Shown: in pieces, positions 35,705 to 48,699 of the stretch
Numbering within the stretch: position 1 is the first letter of the stretch
Layout of the letters: every line of letters begins with the position of its first letter
Source: Pohlia nutans
Lineage: Eukaryota; Streptophyta; Bryopsida; Bryales; Mniaceae
DNA: 64,000 bases
Assembly (NCBI GenBank): GCA_022496805.1
Contig: CM040100.1
Location: 24,829,009 to 24,893,008, forward strand
Reading direction: 5' to 3'
Position numbers and translations under genes: made by a program
The notes under the pieces: model-generated
Seen by the model: the letters and a program-made list of their open reading frames with translations, nothing else
Databases searched by the model: none
Told to the model about the DNA's origin: nothing

Positions 35705-35797
35705 AGATAGATAGATAGAAACTCCGGCCTCTTTCGAGGCCGGCGTGAATAAAGTGTCCGTTCGTAATGTCAATGGCTCAGTGTCCATTAGGGTACC
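35705..35797 (-). mobile_element. 5'-truncated 3' end of the non-LTR family
   Basis: On plus it begins AGATAGATAGATAG, then a perfect 8-bp stem (CCGGCCTC-tttc-GAGGCCGG), then GTGAATAAAGTGTCCGTTCG. These are the reverse complement of the last about 90 bp of the full element. A short direct repeat TACCC flanks it and may be a target duplication. Confidence 0.8.
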
Positions 35798-36180
35798 CAT
35801 ATCAAACCAATGCCGAGTGTGGATTTTTTACAATAGATTTTATGGGATGTTGGTTTCGTGCATGATTGAACCGATTAGAAAGGGGATGATTTGTGAAGTT
35901 TTTATGCCTCATTTCATGTTGTAGTGATTCACCAAAAATTTCAAAGATATTAGTTCAAAACGAATCAAAAGTGCCTTTGGAAAAGTCAACTCATTAGAAT
36001 TAAGCAACTAAAAAATCTCCAAAAATCACTACACCTAGAGTATTCTATTTCAACCACTCACAACAAATTTCATCTGCAAATGTCAATATCTTATTTGTAA
36101 TCGAATTACAAAAGAATTTTGAGTTTTGAGTTTCAAATTTTATACAAAAGCATTGGTGATAACAATCATAGATCTATTTG

Positions 36181-37085
36181 AAGGCTCCTCTAGTACAATA
36201 TGGTACCCTAAACCGTATAATTTTGTTTTTTTGTGTTGTGAGATGGTTTTTTAGGGGTTTTTTTATAAAAAAATTACACATTTGGATGCAAGAGTGTAGT
36301 ATTGGGGGCATGAGCAGGTCAGGTTTTCTAGGATCCAATGCTGGAAGACGCGGATCAATGTATAAAGTGAAAAATAAACCGTATTCATCAGTGTTTTGCA
36401 CTTTGAAATGCTTTTGAAATTCTCTTGATTTTTGCATGAAGACGGAAGAAATTGGAACAAGAGTACACAATAGAGGAGATTCACGTCCAACTCGCGGAAA
36501 AAAAACTAAAAATTTGCAATCACGGTAATAAATTGAGTGAAGACAGCTCTACTGTACAGTACGAAATGCAGGAAAACATGGCTAAGAATATATGCTATAA
36601 TATAACTAATGAACCGTTGGATCCCTGCAAGATTATGATAGATAGGAAAGCCCTCGGTTAGGTTTATTTTAGTGCGGTTGGATTATAATTTTAGTAATTT
36701 GATTCGTTGAATAAATCACCCAAATGAAGACAAGTCACCAAAAACTGCCATCTTTGAAAATGACCATGGACACGAAGGGCGGGCTTCCATGTATGATCGG
36801 TTCCGGTGGAATCAAGAAAACGACAAGGATTGAGGTCCCAAACTTCACTGGGAAAGGGTGAGCTGAGAAGTAGGACATTGAATTCCACTGCTCATCGGTG
36901 GCACCTTTCATTGGCTCCTTTCTTTGTTGCGTCTAAGTTTAGGTGCATTGCAGGTATATTTGAGTGTACAGATTAGTAGGGACCCTCTCTACCGGTGCAC
37001 ATGGAAGTGCTTTGCAGATTTCGATGGTGGTGAAGTCACTGTTTACTGCCGAATCGATCCAAGCATGGAAGGAGGCTCTAAAGGG
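36181..37085. other. Intergenic DNA, no gene; possible TTAA-element end
   Basis: Frames at 36178-36661 are short and unrecognised. The stretch ends with GGCTCTAAAGGG directly before TTAA at 37086, which looks like the right end of another TTAA element whose left end I did not find. Confidence 0.4.
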
Positions 37086-37089
37086 TTAA

Positions 37090-37270
37090 CCCTTTAGTGC
37101 TCAACAAACTAGATTATGGTCACTCCAGTGTCAAAAATGCAAATAACAAAAAATCTATGAAGAATTGGATTTTGAATTGTGAAATTCAGATTTTTAATAC
37201 ACATTTTTTTAAAAAGAGAATTTTAATTTTGGAGTTGTGCAACTATCAAAATATCTATGAACAAAACGCA
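37090..37270. mobile_element. Left part of a TTAA MITE split by the retrotransposon
   Basis: It starts CCCTTTAGTGCTCA after TTAA (37086-37089). The matching right terminus, TGAGCACTAAAGGG, is at 50480-50493, on the far side of the 12.6-kb retrotransposon. Removing the retrotransposon and one copy of its target duplication gives an element of roughly 0.8 kb. Confidence 0.7.
37258..37270 (+). other. Target-site duplication, 5' copy
   Basis: TGAACAAAACGCA is repeated exactly at 49871-49883 after the (TCTA)n tail. It defines the retrotransposon's 5' boundary. Confidence 0.9.
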
Positions 37271-39003
37271 GTATGTGGATGGATGGTGCAGACCTTCTTC
37301 TACACTGAAGATAGAGAGTTGTAGAATGTTCATGACCCCACGACATTAGGACTTGGAGACGGCAGGGCGGAGCGATGGTATGCTGCTAGATTGCTTCAGG
37401 GCGGATGTTTGCACTGAAATGAGGCCGTAAGTTTGTGTTCAAGAGCTGTGAGGGTGGTGCTGAGCTCTCCTTGTTGTGTTTGTGTGTAAAGCTTACACAA
37501 GCTGCTGAAATTGTGCAGATCCAGATCTGCTAGGGTGCGTGCAATAGAACTCAGATCTGACCGGTTATAAGCGGGCTAGGGAAGCATACCGTTGTGTGCT
37601 TGATTAGGTGTTGGATTCCGCCCTTACAGCGCTGTAAAGGCTGGTGCATGAGCACATTTAGCAGATCTTGACCTGCACATCTCACTCTTGTGCTAAGCAA
37701 GTTGCACTAACCACAACAACCCACACTGATCCCTATCTCATGCACCTCCGCTCTTTGATAGCACCGGCAGCATTCTTGACCTTCAATAGCTCATTAGTGT
37801 AGATCGCAGATTGTTTTCAGCTAGCTCAGATTAGTCCTCTCGTCCAGCTCTTTTAGCAGCATTCGGAGCCTCAGTTAGCAGATTCCTAGCTCATCGCCAT
37901 TTCCGCTTCAAGGTGTTCCAATCACCCCGTCAGTTGCTATAAAAGGCTGTGGAGCGCATCACCGCGTCAAGTTGTGTCCCAATCGCCTCATCAGTTGTTG
38001 CACAAGGCTGTGGAGCGCATCACCTCGTCAGTGTTGCACAAAGCTGTGGAGCGCATCGATCAACACCCCAAGCATAGCAGCAGTACACAGCAAGATCGTG
38101 AGCAAGAAGCCCAACCCTGATCGTGTCAATCGATCCCAGCTTGGCAGATTGTATCGAAGGGTGCAACAGCCATTAGTGCATCCGCAATTCCCGGATCTTG
38201 TCACCAACGCAACTGCAACAACTTCATTCTCGTCATCAGCGCAGCTGCCAACATCAGCAGTGGAGCGATACGAGCAAATCAAGCCAAGCACAAGTAAGTT
38301 TTCCTCAACATTTCCTCATTTTCACTTTTTCATTTGCTCATTTCATTTCCCTTCCTGCATAGATCTTTGTTTGTCTGTGCACAATCCATACCATAGTCGA
38401 TCCCCACCAAACACAAAAGGTACGTATATCAAAAACCCAACCCTCCACCACCTTTCCAGCACTTGCATTTGTAATGCTGATTTAGCTTACTATTCCTTCA
38501 CTTGGTTCAAAGCTAACAAAAACTCTCAAAAAAAGAAGCAAAAGTCCTGTGTGCATACCAGCAGATCTCCAGATCTGCAGCAGCACGCAAATAACAAGCA
38601 AATTTTAGGTAAGCCCCCCACCTCCTCTTTTCATTTTATCTTTCTGTCTGTGCCGTGTATCTCCCTATTGGAGAAACTCACTGCACTTGTGTGCACAACC
38701 CGATCACCGACCAATCCCCCCCGATCCAGTAAGTCTAGCAGATCTTTAGATTTACTGCATCACGCAAGAATAAAAAAAACCCTTGAACAATCCTCCCCGG
38801 ACAAGAAAGGTACGCACCAACATAAACTATTTCTTGTTATCCTTAGTCATTTCTGCATTGGTAACGCTAAATTAGATTGCATTCTCTTCAGTTGTTGCAC
38901 CACTAATGCAAAAAATCAAAAAAGATTACAGTATTGTGTAAACCCTAGCAGTTACCCAGCTCTTCAACAACTGAAGTGCTCCAGCAAAGAAGAAACTCAA
39001 CAA
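37271..39003 (+). promoter_or_regulatory. Retrotransposon 5' UTR with promoter-like repeats
   Basis: Three tandem units of about 40-60 bp (from 37931, 37992 and 38029) share GGCTGTGGAGCGCATC. The first unit contains TATAAAAGG (37938-37946), a good TATA consensus. Further down, segments with AGATCT pairs and 'gcagcacgcaa' or 'gcatcacgcaa' recur (about 38565 and 38740). A frame stays open from 37972, but its first in-frame ATG is at 39004, so I treat this as untranslated. Confidence 0.5.
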
Positions 39004-41757
39004 ATGGAGAGTAGCCGAACCGCATGGATCAGAGACAAAGACGAAAATGCCATGGAAATCGACCCCCCGAGTGTACACCTGGTGAAACTCCTGGCAGCGA
39101 GAGAGCAAGCCAAAAAAACCAAAAATGGAGGATCGCAAGCACCAGACAAAACCCAAGAACCCAACAAATCTACACCAAATCTTCAGAAGAAATCGGCAGA
39201 CGACCAACATGAGGTAAGTAGCGAGGATACGGAACTGCCAAGAAGCGAAAGAAGAAACGAAGAAAATGACCAACAACGACTGAAAGAGAAACGCAGCGAG
39301 AAGAACAGCTGTGAAGAAGAACCTTGGAGTATTAAAACCAGAAGCGCCAGCAAGCCCCAAGCAGACGCAAATGAAGACGGCGGTAAGGAGCGTAGGCGTG
39401 GTCGAAGCCCCAGCAAGCAGAAAGGAGATAACGGCAGAGGAGGGAGCGCCAGCATCAGCAGACCCAGTACCGACCGCAACAAAAGTCCAAACATCAACGG
39501 CAAAGGTAGGCAGAGCTCTCGAGGGACGAGGACCAGAAGCCCGGCTAGACTACAAAAGAAAAACGAGGACAAGGGCGACACAACTGCCGTAACCCCCAAC
39601 AAGCATAATATAGAAGAGCAGTGGCGACGAGCAATCAACGGACCGAAGGAGTACGATCACAACGTCGCGCTCGGGAGCAAAGGAAGAAATCGTAACAGCC
39701 GCAACCCAAGAACAGCGCCGAACGGGGAGCAACGCCGATCGGAGAGCGCCGAACGAGGTACTAATTGGAATAGCGACCAGGAGCAGAGTCGTACGGGGAG
39801 CAGAGACGAGCGACAAGACGGCAGCGACAGGGGCGATGAAGGGGAGCGGAGCGTCGAGAACGTTGGAAAATATTGACGGAGCTGAGGCGGAGAGAAGCAA
39901 AGGAGCCAGGAAGGAACTGTGGAGAAAAACACTGATGAAGACGAAGACATGCTGATTAGCTCAGACGAGGAAGAGAGCAGTGAAGACAAGAGCGAGCATG
40001 ATCGAAGGGACAGGGAACGCAAAGACAAAGGAACGAGCGGCACAGGCACTGAAGCGAGCAATGCAGGCAAAGGAACAGTCGACGGTAGAGGCAACAACAG
40101 CATGCACGAAGGCCCAGATGGCAACAACTCTGAATCTGCAAACATTTCAAAGGTAAACCCCCCTATCACAAAGCACCATAACGTAGAGATTGGGCCACGC
40201 AAACCAAAATTTTGGCTTGGGTTTAGCCATATGGAAAGGCTTGGCAAGAAAAATGAAGATGATGTAATCTTTATGGACGAGTCCTCAGAAGACATGGTAA
40301 CTAGGGGCATGATTAGAGAAGAAGCCATAGAAGCTCGTGAGGCAATCGTGGCATACCCACGCACCCCACAAATCCTCTACCCTAAAGAAAGGGAAGATGG
40401 AATTGTGGGGCAGCATTTTAACCTCACCCAAATACCATTTAGCATACCGGTTAACCCCGATACCGGTCTAGCTCTCGATTTTCACATCGAGATTCACTTT
40501 GAAATGCATTTAGAATGCCCAATTCTCCATGATGAAGCAAAAACCATGATTTCTAATAGGCTTCATGACATGAGCATTCCTCTTGGCCATGGGATCATAG
40601 ACTCCATGGCGGTGCTTTGTTATAGCATCAAGAGAGGGGGACAAAGGGGGGTTTGGAGTGGGATTGTCAAACTCCACCTCCAAAACCCTGAAATTGATGG
40701 CATTAAATTGCTCCAAGGGCTCCGCCCTTTTGTCCTCTATTATGACAGTATTGACAAAAACTCTAACCATCCTTGCACAAAAAAAAATTTGGGCAAGGTT
40801 TGTAAGAGTTTTCATAACATCGCTAGGAATGATAGTTTAACGGTTAAGATTAAGAGTGATAACCTCTTAGACACCACCGCTAGCTTCCTCTTTTATGACA
40901 TCTTGAGGAATAGCTTCCTCAAGAAACATGACTTTGAAGTCATGGATGTCCAAAAGAAAACGCATGAATGTCATACGTTCATTCTTGCACCCACACCTAA
41001 CCAAGCCGATAAGATTAGATTGCATCATGTGGCCGCTAATCACGAGGTGATTATGCCACAAAAAAAGGTGTTTAACACACCACGTATCTCTTCCGAGGCC
41101 AAGGCTAAAAAAGATGCCTTGTCCCTCACACTCTCTTACCTTCCCATTTTGATGTCGGTGGTTGACACCACCGAGGCAATCATCAAAACCATGGAGAGCA
41201 AGAATGTTGCCTCCGTGTGGTTTCATAGAGAAGTAGGTACTTTGCACAACAGTAGTGCAAACGTACAATGCACTAACCCTATCGCTTATAGGCCCTTTGT
41301 AAACAAAACCTTTGTGATTGGTGGTCACTATGTTTTGTTTGCACCGCATCGTAGGAGTCTTGATGGCATTGAACCCCCCACTAGAGAGTATGTGGAGAAG
41401 TGGGGTTTCAATGATATCAATGCGGCATTGGTTAATACCGTTACCACATTGGTAACGGCAACCCCTTCTATCACCAAAGAAGATGTGAAGAAAATTTTGA
41501 AGGATGACATGAAAACAATATTGGAAGACAACAACAAGACCATGAGGGAGGAGAACAAGAAGATGAAGAAGGATTTGGAGGTGTCAATGGAGAAGAAATT
41601 GCATGAAGAAAGGATTTTCAATGACGCCAAGCATGATGAGTTACAAGCAAAAATTGATGTCGTTCATATGAATATCATGAAAGCAATCCAAGGCCTTGGA
41701 GACATCAAGAGTAGTACTTCCCGCCCTACCATAGAGTATTCAAAAAATGTAGATTGA
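39004..41757 (+). pseudogene. Retrotransposon ORF1 (nucleic-acid-binding-type), two TGA stops
   Basis: The frame starts at ATG 39004 (MESSRTAW) in a good context (caacaaATGG) and spans 918 codons to the stop at 41757. It is interrupted by TGA at 39874 and 39883; both could be CGA codons changed by C-to-T. The first third is highly charged with Arg/Ser-rich stretches (RRGRSPSK, RTRSPAR), suggesting RNA binding. The middle (about 40180-41450) is a globular domain I do not recognise. The end (about 41470-41700) is a Lys/Glu-rich coiled coil. ORF1 products of non-LTR elements usually coat the RNA. No zinc knuckle is seen. Confidence 0.7.
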
Positions 41758-41779
41758 AAAAAGTCCAAAGAGTAGAATA

Positions 41780-42180
41780 CATAGTATTTTTATACTTTAT
41801 AGTATTATTCCCTACTTCCTACTTTATACTATATACTATTCAGTATTTATACAATATTTATACGGCATACTATCTAGTATTATACAGTATAGAAATACCA
41901 AATACATATACATATCTTTTTGGTATATATATACTGTAATACTATACACTATATATAAAAAGGTATATACTAATACCAAAAAATACATATACGTTTATAC
42001 AATGCTATTGTGTACAAATACCAATACAAATACCAATACCAATACAAATACAAATACCAATACCAATACCAATACCAATACCCATACAAATACCCATACA
42101 AATATCAACACACATAATAAAACAAATATAAACACAAACACAAATACACATACCCATACAAAACCCAACAAAAATAAAAC
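41780..42180 (+). repeat. ORF1-ORF2 spacer: AT tract and (AATACM)n microsatellite
   Basis: At 41780-41995 there are repeated TAGTAT/ATACTAT words. At 42007-42120 there is a hexanucleotide array of AATACC and AATACA units that would read Asn-Thr repeats in one frame. It separates the two ORFs by 483 nt. The A/C-rich, G-poor strand bias of ORF2 begins here. Confidence 0.85.
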
Positions 42181-42192
42181 CAAACAAAATAA

Positions 42193-42207
42193 ATGGACTC
42201 GGCCTAA
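42193..42207 (+). promoter_or_regulatory. Four-codon uORF just upstream of ORF2
   Basis: ATG GAC TCG GCC TAA (MDSA) ends 33 nt before the ORF2 ATG. The same ACTCGGCCTA..GCCTCGT words recur immediately after the ORF2 start, so the start region looks duplicated. A stop-reinitiate route for ORF2 translation is conceivable. Confidence 0.4.
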
Positions 42208-42357
42208 CAGCCTCGTTAAAAAAAAACAACATCAACAACAATGACTCGGCCTACCGGCCTCGTCCAAAATAGACAAAGAAAAAGGCAAAAAGAAAAAATA
42301 GCCCAAAAAACTTCCCTAAAAAGAAACTTTTTACATCAATTATTAATACTATGCGGG

Positions 42358-42381
42358 GACATCGAATCCAACCCCGGGCCC
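42358..42381 (+). other. 2A ribosome-skipping peptide (DIESNPGP)
   Basis: Residues 40-47 of ORF2 read DIESNPGP after a hydrophobic LLILCG stretch, an exact fit to D-x-E-x-N-P-G-P. In 2A peptides the Gly-Pro bond is skipped during translation, so ORF2 would yield a 46-residue leader and a downstream protein beginning with Pro. APE-type non-LTR elements of trypanosomes and some animals are known to carry 2A near the start of the RT polyprotein, the same position as here. Confidence 0.9.
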
Positions 42382-43019
42382 ATGCCCGACTTACTAAAAA
42401 CACATCCACCTACACATAAAAAAAGAGCCAAAACTTACTTTATACCAAGCACGATTAATTTACAAACAGAATACCAGCATTTAGCAAAACAATTCGCACC
42501 TATCCTAGATATAACCCACCCAAATCATGCGGAAGCCAGTAACGACTATCCACACATATCAAATTATATTCACCAAAATCAACACCATCCATCACCAAGA
42601 ATTCTATACGCACTCATAGTTACAATAAGCCCATCAAAAGAAACATGTGACCAACTCTTCATACAAATTCCCAACCCTGATTGGACAACATTACTGCTTG
42701 AAAGAATATCCTTACTCCAAAACCCACCAGAAAGACACATATTAACTACACACCCATATACAGAATTCATAAACAACAATCAAAACATAATAAACCCAAC
42801 AAATACAATTCATAAAGAAATCTATGCTTTTATTCATCAACATAATGGTCCAATAACCCTTCAAACCATGATCGATGAATTCCCATTCCTCGGACCCATC
42901 AATTTATTAGAAGAAACATTAAAAATATATGAACCATTACATGAATACACTCACCCCCCACCACTCCCAGATATACCTATAGCACAACCACAAGAAATTC
43001 GTACAACAAACCATAATAC

Positions 43020-43790
43020 GAGATTTATTACATGGAATGCCTCTTCACTAAATACGGCCCTTCCAAACCTACAGGAACTAATTAACACACCAGATGAACC
43101 CGCTATCATCACAATACAAGAAACTAAAATAATTGCTACAAAATCCACCAAATACATACAAAATCTATTTCCAAAATACAAATTGATTTTAACAACACAC
43201 ACGCCCTAACAAGATGTATGCAACAACGAATGTCATATGTACCCGCAAGAGGAGGTCTCCTCACACTAATACACCAAAAATACGCATATCCCGGCAACAT
43301 CACTAAAATCCCAACCCCCAAGGAAATATCACCCTATTTACAAATAATAAAAATAGAAAATAATCCACTACAAACTTGGCTAATTATTCACATGTATATG
43401 CCGTCTCATGTAGAAGATACACAATATATACCATTGATCCAACAAAACATAACACAACAAATCAATGCACATCCAAATACAACATACATACTATGTGGAG
43501 ATTTAAACAGAGACATAGCACTCATTGGACGTAAAAATAACAACGACACAACCCCACCACAAATGGAAGATATAGAATGGAGAACATTTACAAATAATCT
43601 CCAATTAGAATATATCCCAACAAACTGCCCATATTCCAAACAAGGGGGGCTAAACTATAATCAAACCAGCTTAATAGATGGATACTATATTAAAACACCA
43701 GATAATACTTTATACACATCAACCACAGACATTGACCACAACCTTAACTCTGACCATTCACCAGTTACACTACACATACCACCGAACGCC
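43020..43790 (+). other. APE-type endonuclease domain of ORF2
   Basis: Motifs in order are TWNASSL (Asn), ITIQETK (catalytic Glu), then past a frameshift GGLLTLI, ILCGDLNRD (Asp/Asn) and LNSDHSPVTLHI (Asp-His). All signature residues are present. The single frameshift at about 43204 separates the first two motifs from the rest. The domain nicks target DNA to prime reverse transcription. Confidence 0.85.
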
Positions 43791-44689
43791 TTATTAGCAA
43801 GACCCATTCCAATAACAAATAAAACAACTAGAATTCTAAACCCCATACCACAAGAAAATATGGAAAAATTCAAAATAGAATATTTTGAAGAAAATGCTCT
43901 ACAAATAAATGAACTCGTCACAATATTATCAAATGATCAACTAACAGACGTCCAATGGCAAACATCATGTTCAAAACTAGATCACTTGATACAAAAAATA
44001 TCAGACAAAATTCAAGAAACCTGCAGTACACCACCACTCCCAACACTAACAAACCACACCTCTCAACAAGGAGGCTTCTTACCAAGAAAATTACAAAAAG
44101 CATGGAAAAAACACCTATCCACCTACCATCTAATTAGAAAAACAATTTACATAACAAAAAATACACAAAATTGGCAAACACACCCAATAATTGAAGAATT
44201 AAAAACCCATACAAATGTGAACATCCCACCACTCCCAACCCAAGAACATGACCAAATGGAATGGATCCAATCATTAGTAGAAATAGCCAATACAGCAAAA
44301 ACACAAGCACGTAAAATCACCACAAAATACACCCAAAGTTGTATAAAAAAAGCAATTCAAAAATACAGACAACTATACGACAAAAGCCTGAAGACAATAA
44401 ATAAGAAAGTCTTCAAAAATCAAGAAACACCACCACTAGACTGTATTATGGACAGAAACAACAACATACTGACCAACCCAGAAGACATAGCAAATGAAAT
44501 CCACATACAACAATCAATTAGCAATAGACCTACAGTATCAACATGTTACTACCAACCCGAACACGCAGTACAATGTACTTGCGGAGTTAGACAATACCCA
44601 TGGCACGACCTTGATGGTTTTGTAATAGATAAAAGAGGACATCCACAAACACCACTTTATAAACACTTTGATAAGGAAATATATGAAAT

Positions 44690-45690
44690 GTGTCTTAAAA
44701 ACATATCCAACAACAAAACACCAGGCCCAGACAAAATTCCTAACTCAATACTAAAAAACATGCCCGAAAACTTCCAAAAACTACTCTTTTTATTTTTCAC
44801 CCATTGCTACAAACAAAAACAAATCCCAGCCTCATGGAAAATTAGTCTAACCATACTACTTTATAAAAAAGGAAATCCAGCACAACTGCCAAACCACAGG
44901 CCAATAGCACTTGCAAACACAATACACAAACTCTTCACCAGTACACTAACATACATATTATCAGCATACGGTGAAAAATACCAAATCCTACACGATAGTC
45001 AAGAAGGATTTAGAGCAGAAAGAAGTACAACAAGACAATTACAAATCCTCATAGCAGCACTAGAAGATGCAAAATTTACAAACCAGGATATATATCTACT
45101 GTATATAGACTTCAAAAATGCATTTGAATCACTAGATCATCCAAGACTCCTAACTATAATGAAAGACCTTGGATACCCAGAAGATGCAATTATGCTAGTT
45201 GGCAACATCTACTCCCATTCAAACACCATTTTTACCGGTGAACACTTTGGCAAAACAAAACCAATACCGATTCAAAGAGGAACTATACAAGGAGATACAC
45301 TTAGCCCATATCTTTTCATAATTTTTCTCGAACCACTCTTGAAATGGCTACAAAGAGGAGAAAATGGCTACAAATTTGGTACATCTAAAATCCAAGTTAG
45401 TTCTACAGCATACGCGGATGATTTAACAGCTATATCAAACAATATAAAATCACTACAAGAACAACTGAACAAAATCGACAAATTCAATGAATGGGCGGGT
45501 ATGGACTTCGGAGTCACAAAATGCGCTGTTACCGGTTGCCCAAATAAATCTAAAATGCCACCAAACAAATTTAAAACCTACATCACAAACCAAAAAATCA
45601 ATTACAGAGACCAAACATTACCAGTACTCCATCAAAACGAACCATATGTATACTTAGGCATACAATTAGTTCCATCATTAAAATGGAAAC
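44690..45690 (+). other. Reverse transcriptase domain of ORF2
   Basis: Visible motifs are NNKTPGPDKIPNSIL, PASWK, NHRPIAL, QEGFRAERST, LLYIDFKNAFESLDH (motif A, Asp at about 45108), QRGTIQGDTLSPYLF (motif B), AYADDLTAIS (motif C, YADD at 45411-45422) and YVYLGIQL. The three catalytic aspartates are intact and there is no stop in this stretch. Confidence 0.95.
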
Positions 45691-47924
45691 TCCAAACACA
45701 TATCACCACAACTAAAATAATAGACCAATGTAAACAATTATCAAAATGTCCTGCCACCATCAAACAAGGAATCAGTATGGTGGACACAGTAATCAAAGCA
45801 GACATAGCCTACAGCTTCTATGCAGTCCCATATTCACTACCAACGATTAAAAAACTGGATAAAAAAATTATTGCAATCCAAAAAACAATATGTGGACTAC
45901 CTAAAAGCACTGCAAACATAATAACACAACTACCCCATGATTTATTTGGACTAGAAGCCTTCTCTCTAAAAAATGCCTACCTCAGATGCATTGGTGAACA
46001 ACTTCGAAATGCACTTAACGACAAAGGGAGGCTTGGAATAATATATAAAGGACTAATACAACACATACTTGTTAAAGCCGGCGGTGCCGAAAACATCCCA
46101 CGAATTAAGCGCCAAGATTGCATTACATCACCTACAACACGTACACTATTCCTTCTGCAAACAAAAGTTGGTATACACCTTAAAAGCACAGAAGAGAACT
46201 TTCAACTCAATATGACTGAACTAGAACGAGAATGGCGTTTTGCAGTCATAAATGACGTACCACAATTAGACCCAAAACTCTCCATCAAATTATTATATAA
46301 ATTAATGGCACACAAAATCTACAATATTAATCAAATCATCCTTCCCAACGGCACAAAACTCATGTCGCCAGAAGAATTCAAAATATACTATCAAAATCCA
46401 ACTAAACTAGATAAAAGTGCACTAAACATAGCAGAACAACTCTTCTGTGAACCAAAATGTGACGAAAATTGCCCAAACCCATGTCAAATACACTTACTAC
46501 CCCGTACTCTAAAAAATAAATACAAAATATACAACCATAGAATAATACCAAGAACACCAACAAATCCCGTACAAGTCCTTCAACCTCCACAACTACCAGC
46601 CCCACCACAAAACATAAAAAACGACCCCATAAGATTCCCCATTCACACAATATTAAACCACAAAACAATTACGACTAAAGACAAATATAAAATACCAAAA
46701 AAATACAACACCTATCTATGCCAATGGATAGACTCAAACCATATAACATATAATAAATGGTTAGTACAACGAGAACTATTCCCACTAAACCTACCTATAG
46801 TAATACATCATAATATAAAACTTCTTACAAATTACTATACAGATCTTAAAAACAAACACTATCAAAATATTATAAATACACAATTTACACTAGAACAAAA
46901 CAGAGACACTAGACACATCCCACCCCCAACAATAACTCCCTACATCAAAACATCCACAATTGAATGCAACCCAGACAAAGACATAGACACAAACAAGTAC
47001 ACCATTCAAACACAAAATGATAAAACCCACATATATAATGACATCGGTAAATATATCACCACCATTCCAACTACAAGAATAAAATGGTTATGGCAACAAT
47101 ATAACAACAATAAATACAACAACCATAGACTAATACCTGCTATACAACCATTTGAAACGGAAGTAGTCTGGTTATACCAAAGATACGAACACAAAAACCA
47201 CAAAAAGAATACAATAAAAACACCACACCATACCATTCCATCCAGCATTCTAGACACACTAATAACAACATTTAATATAACACACTCATACTTTTCCTCA
47301 CCAATTACATGTTTCATGAAATCTACCCAATTCTTCTCTACATTCGCTAGAGATAGGATTTTTGGCTCACTAGTAACAGCCTTTCAATACAAATGGAAAG
47401 GTATTGGATATGCTCACCCAAATGACGCCGAAACAGCACAACAAGCAATACACTGGGCTAGACTAGCAGCAAAACAAGACCCAGAAACTGTCACCATCTT
47501 AGCAATCCCGGACACCAACTGGTATCAAAATCTATCACCGTACAACGGTCCCTTTCCGGATACGCACGCCATTATATACTTTGCCGCGGACACCATTGCA
47601 TATGACGAACCAACAATCCCACTAATACCCAACAAAACCTGAAACGAACCACTTGCAATACACATATGGTGTATTCATCATCAAAACAACAACATTGGCA
47701 CAATAAACCAAATAAACACCATAAACACAGCAATTGTAAATCTACAAATTACACAATACCATATACAAACAGCACCACCAACACCATTAAACACAAAAGT
47801 TAATAAAAGCACAAAATGGAACAAACTTCTATACCCACCCCGTAACAATCTACAAACCACGTGGATCGATCCCCTTCCAAACTTCGAAATAAACACTACA
47901 CTAAAATTTCTACCACAATACAGC

Positions 47925-48335
47925 TATTACACAGATGGATCCTTTTTACCTCCTAAAGAAGCGGATGATGGCCATTGGAAAAAAGAAAAAGCTGGATATG
48001 GCATATACAACTCAACAAAACCAGATATACAAATATCAAAAAGACTGCCTGGACTACAAACATGCTTTAGAGCAGAATTAGTGGCCATACACGAAACACT
48101 TTCACTAATCACCACTCGATATATGAACGAACCTGATTGCCTCAATTGTATACATGTTCTAAACACACAACTAAAACACCCTACCCAACAAAATAACCAT
48201 GCAGATAAAACCATATTAAAAGAAATGGTTGAAATGCTACAAAAGCGTATACAACCCACCACAATCTACAAAGTTTAAGCACACACCAAAATCAATGGAA
48301 ATGAACACGCAGATCAACTCGCAAAAGAAGGAACC
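47925..48335 (+). other. RNase H domain of ORF2
   Basis: The frame continues after the TGA at 47640. Motifs are YYTDGS (first Asp, 47931-47942), CFRAELVAI (Glu), PDCLNC (second Asp, where TDS is usual) and GNEHADQLAKEG (last Asp). A TAA at 48276 lies between the third and fourth. It would degrade the RNA strand of the RNA-DNA hybrid after first-strand synthesis. Confidence 0.8.
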
Positions 48336-48699
48336 ACGAAAAGAGGCTATCAACCAGTAGCAAACCGACACGAATTTGCACATACCACACTTTACTACTT
48401 CCAAAAAGATACCTGGCCCGGTCGTATCAAACGACCAGACAAAGGCCCAGTTAGATCTTGGATGAATACATCAAGAAACATGACTGTGAACATAACCTCG
48501 AACTACTGGCAGAACACTTCCCCAACATCAACAAATGGACAACAAACCCCATCATAGATAACGAAATGTCCAATGACTTCTGGAAAAACCCAGAAATAAC
48601 AAACGCACAAAAAACAAGCATACTAAAATTTAGAACCGGTCAATACATGGGTAATGCCAGAAAACAATTAATTTTCGGCATACAAAGATTCCCCTCAAA

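Larger units (their letters stand above)
34515..36180 (-). mobile_element. Family-b TTAA element split by two later insertions
   Basis: The stretches 34515-34615 and 35800-36180 together follow the order of 59875-60300 ('gcgtcca...acgatgta', then 'ttttatgggatgttgg', 'agaaaggggatgatttgtga'). Between them lie a foldback (34616-35704) and a non-LTR 3' fragment (35705-35797). The far end is not recovered. Confidence 0.5.

Noticed and set aside
37972..39003. Open frame upstream of the ORF1 ATG
   Set aside because: It has no in-frame ATG before 39004, contains tandem UTR repeats and reads as unstructured sequence, so I treat it as untranslated.
39657..40364. 235-codon minus-strand frame and other minus frames across the retrotransposon
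   Set aside because: They are mirror images of the highly charged ORF1, giving Leu/Ser-rich translations. The sense ORFs explain the region.
39919..41757. Second half of ORF1 as an independent gene
   Set aside because: The apparent start is GTG and the frame is continuous with 39004-39876 apart from two TGA codons. It is one broken ORF.
42001..42244. Asn-Thr repeat frame and its minus-strand Val/Phe counterpart
   Set aside because: It is a translation of the AATACC/AATACA microsatellite.
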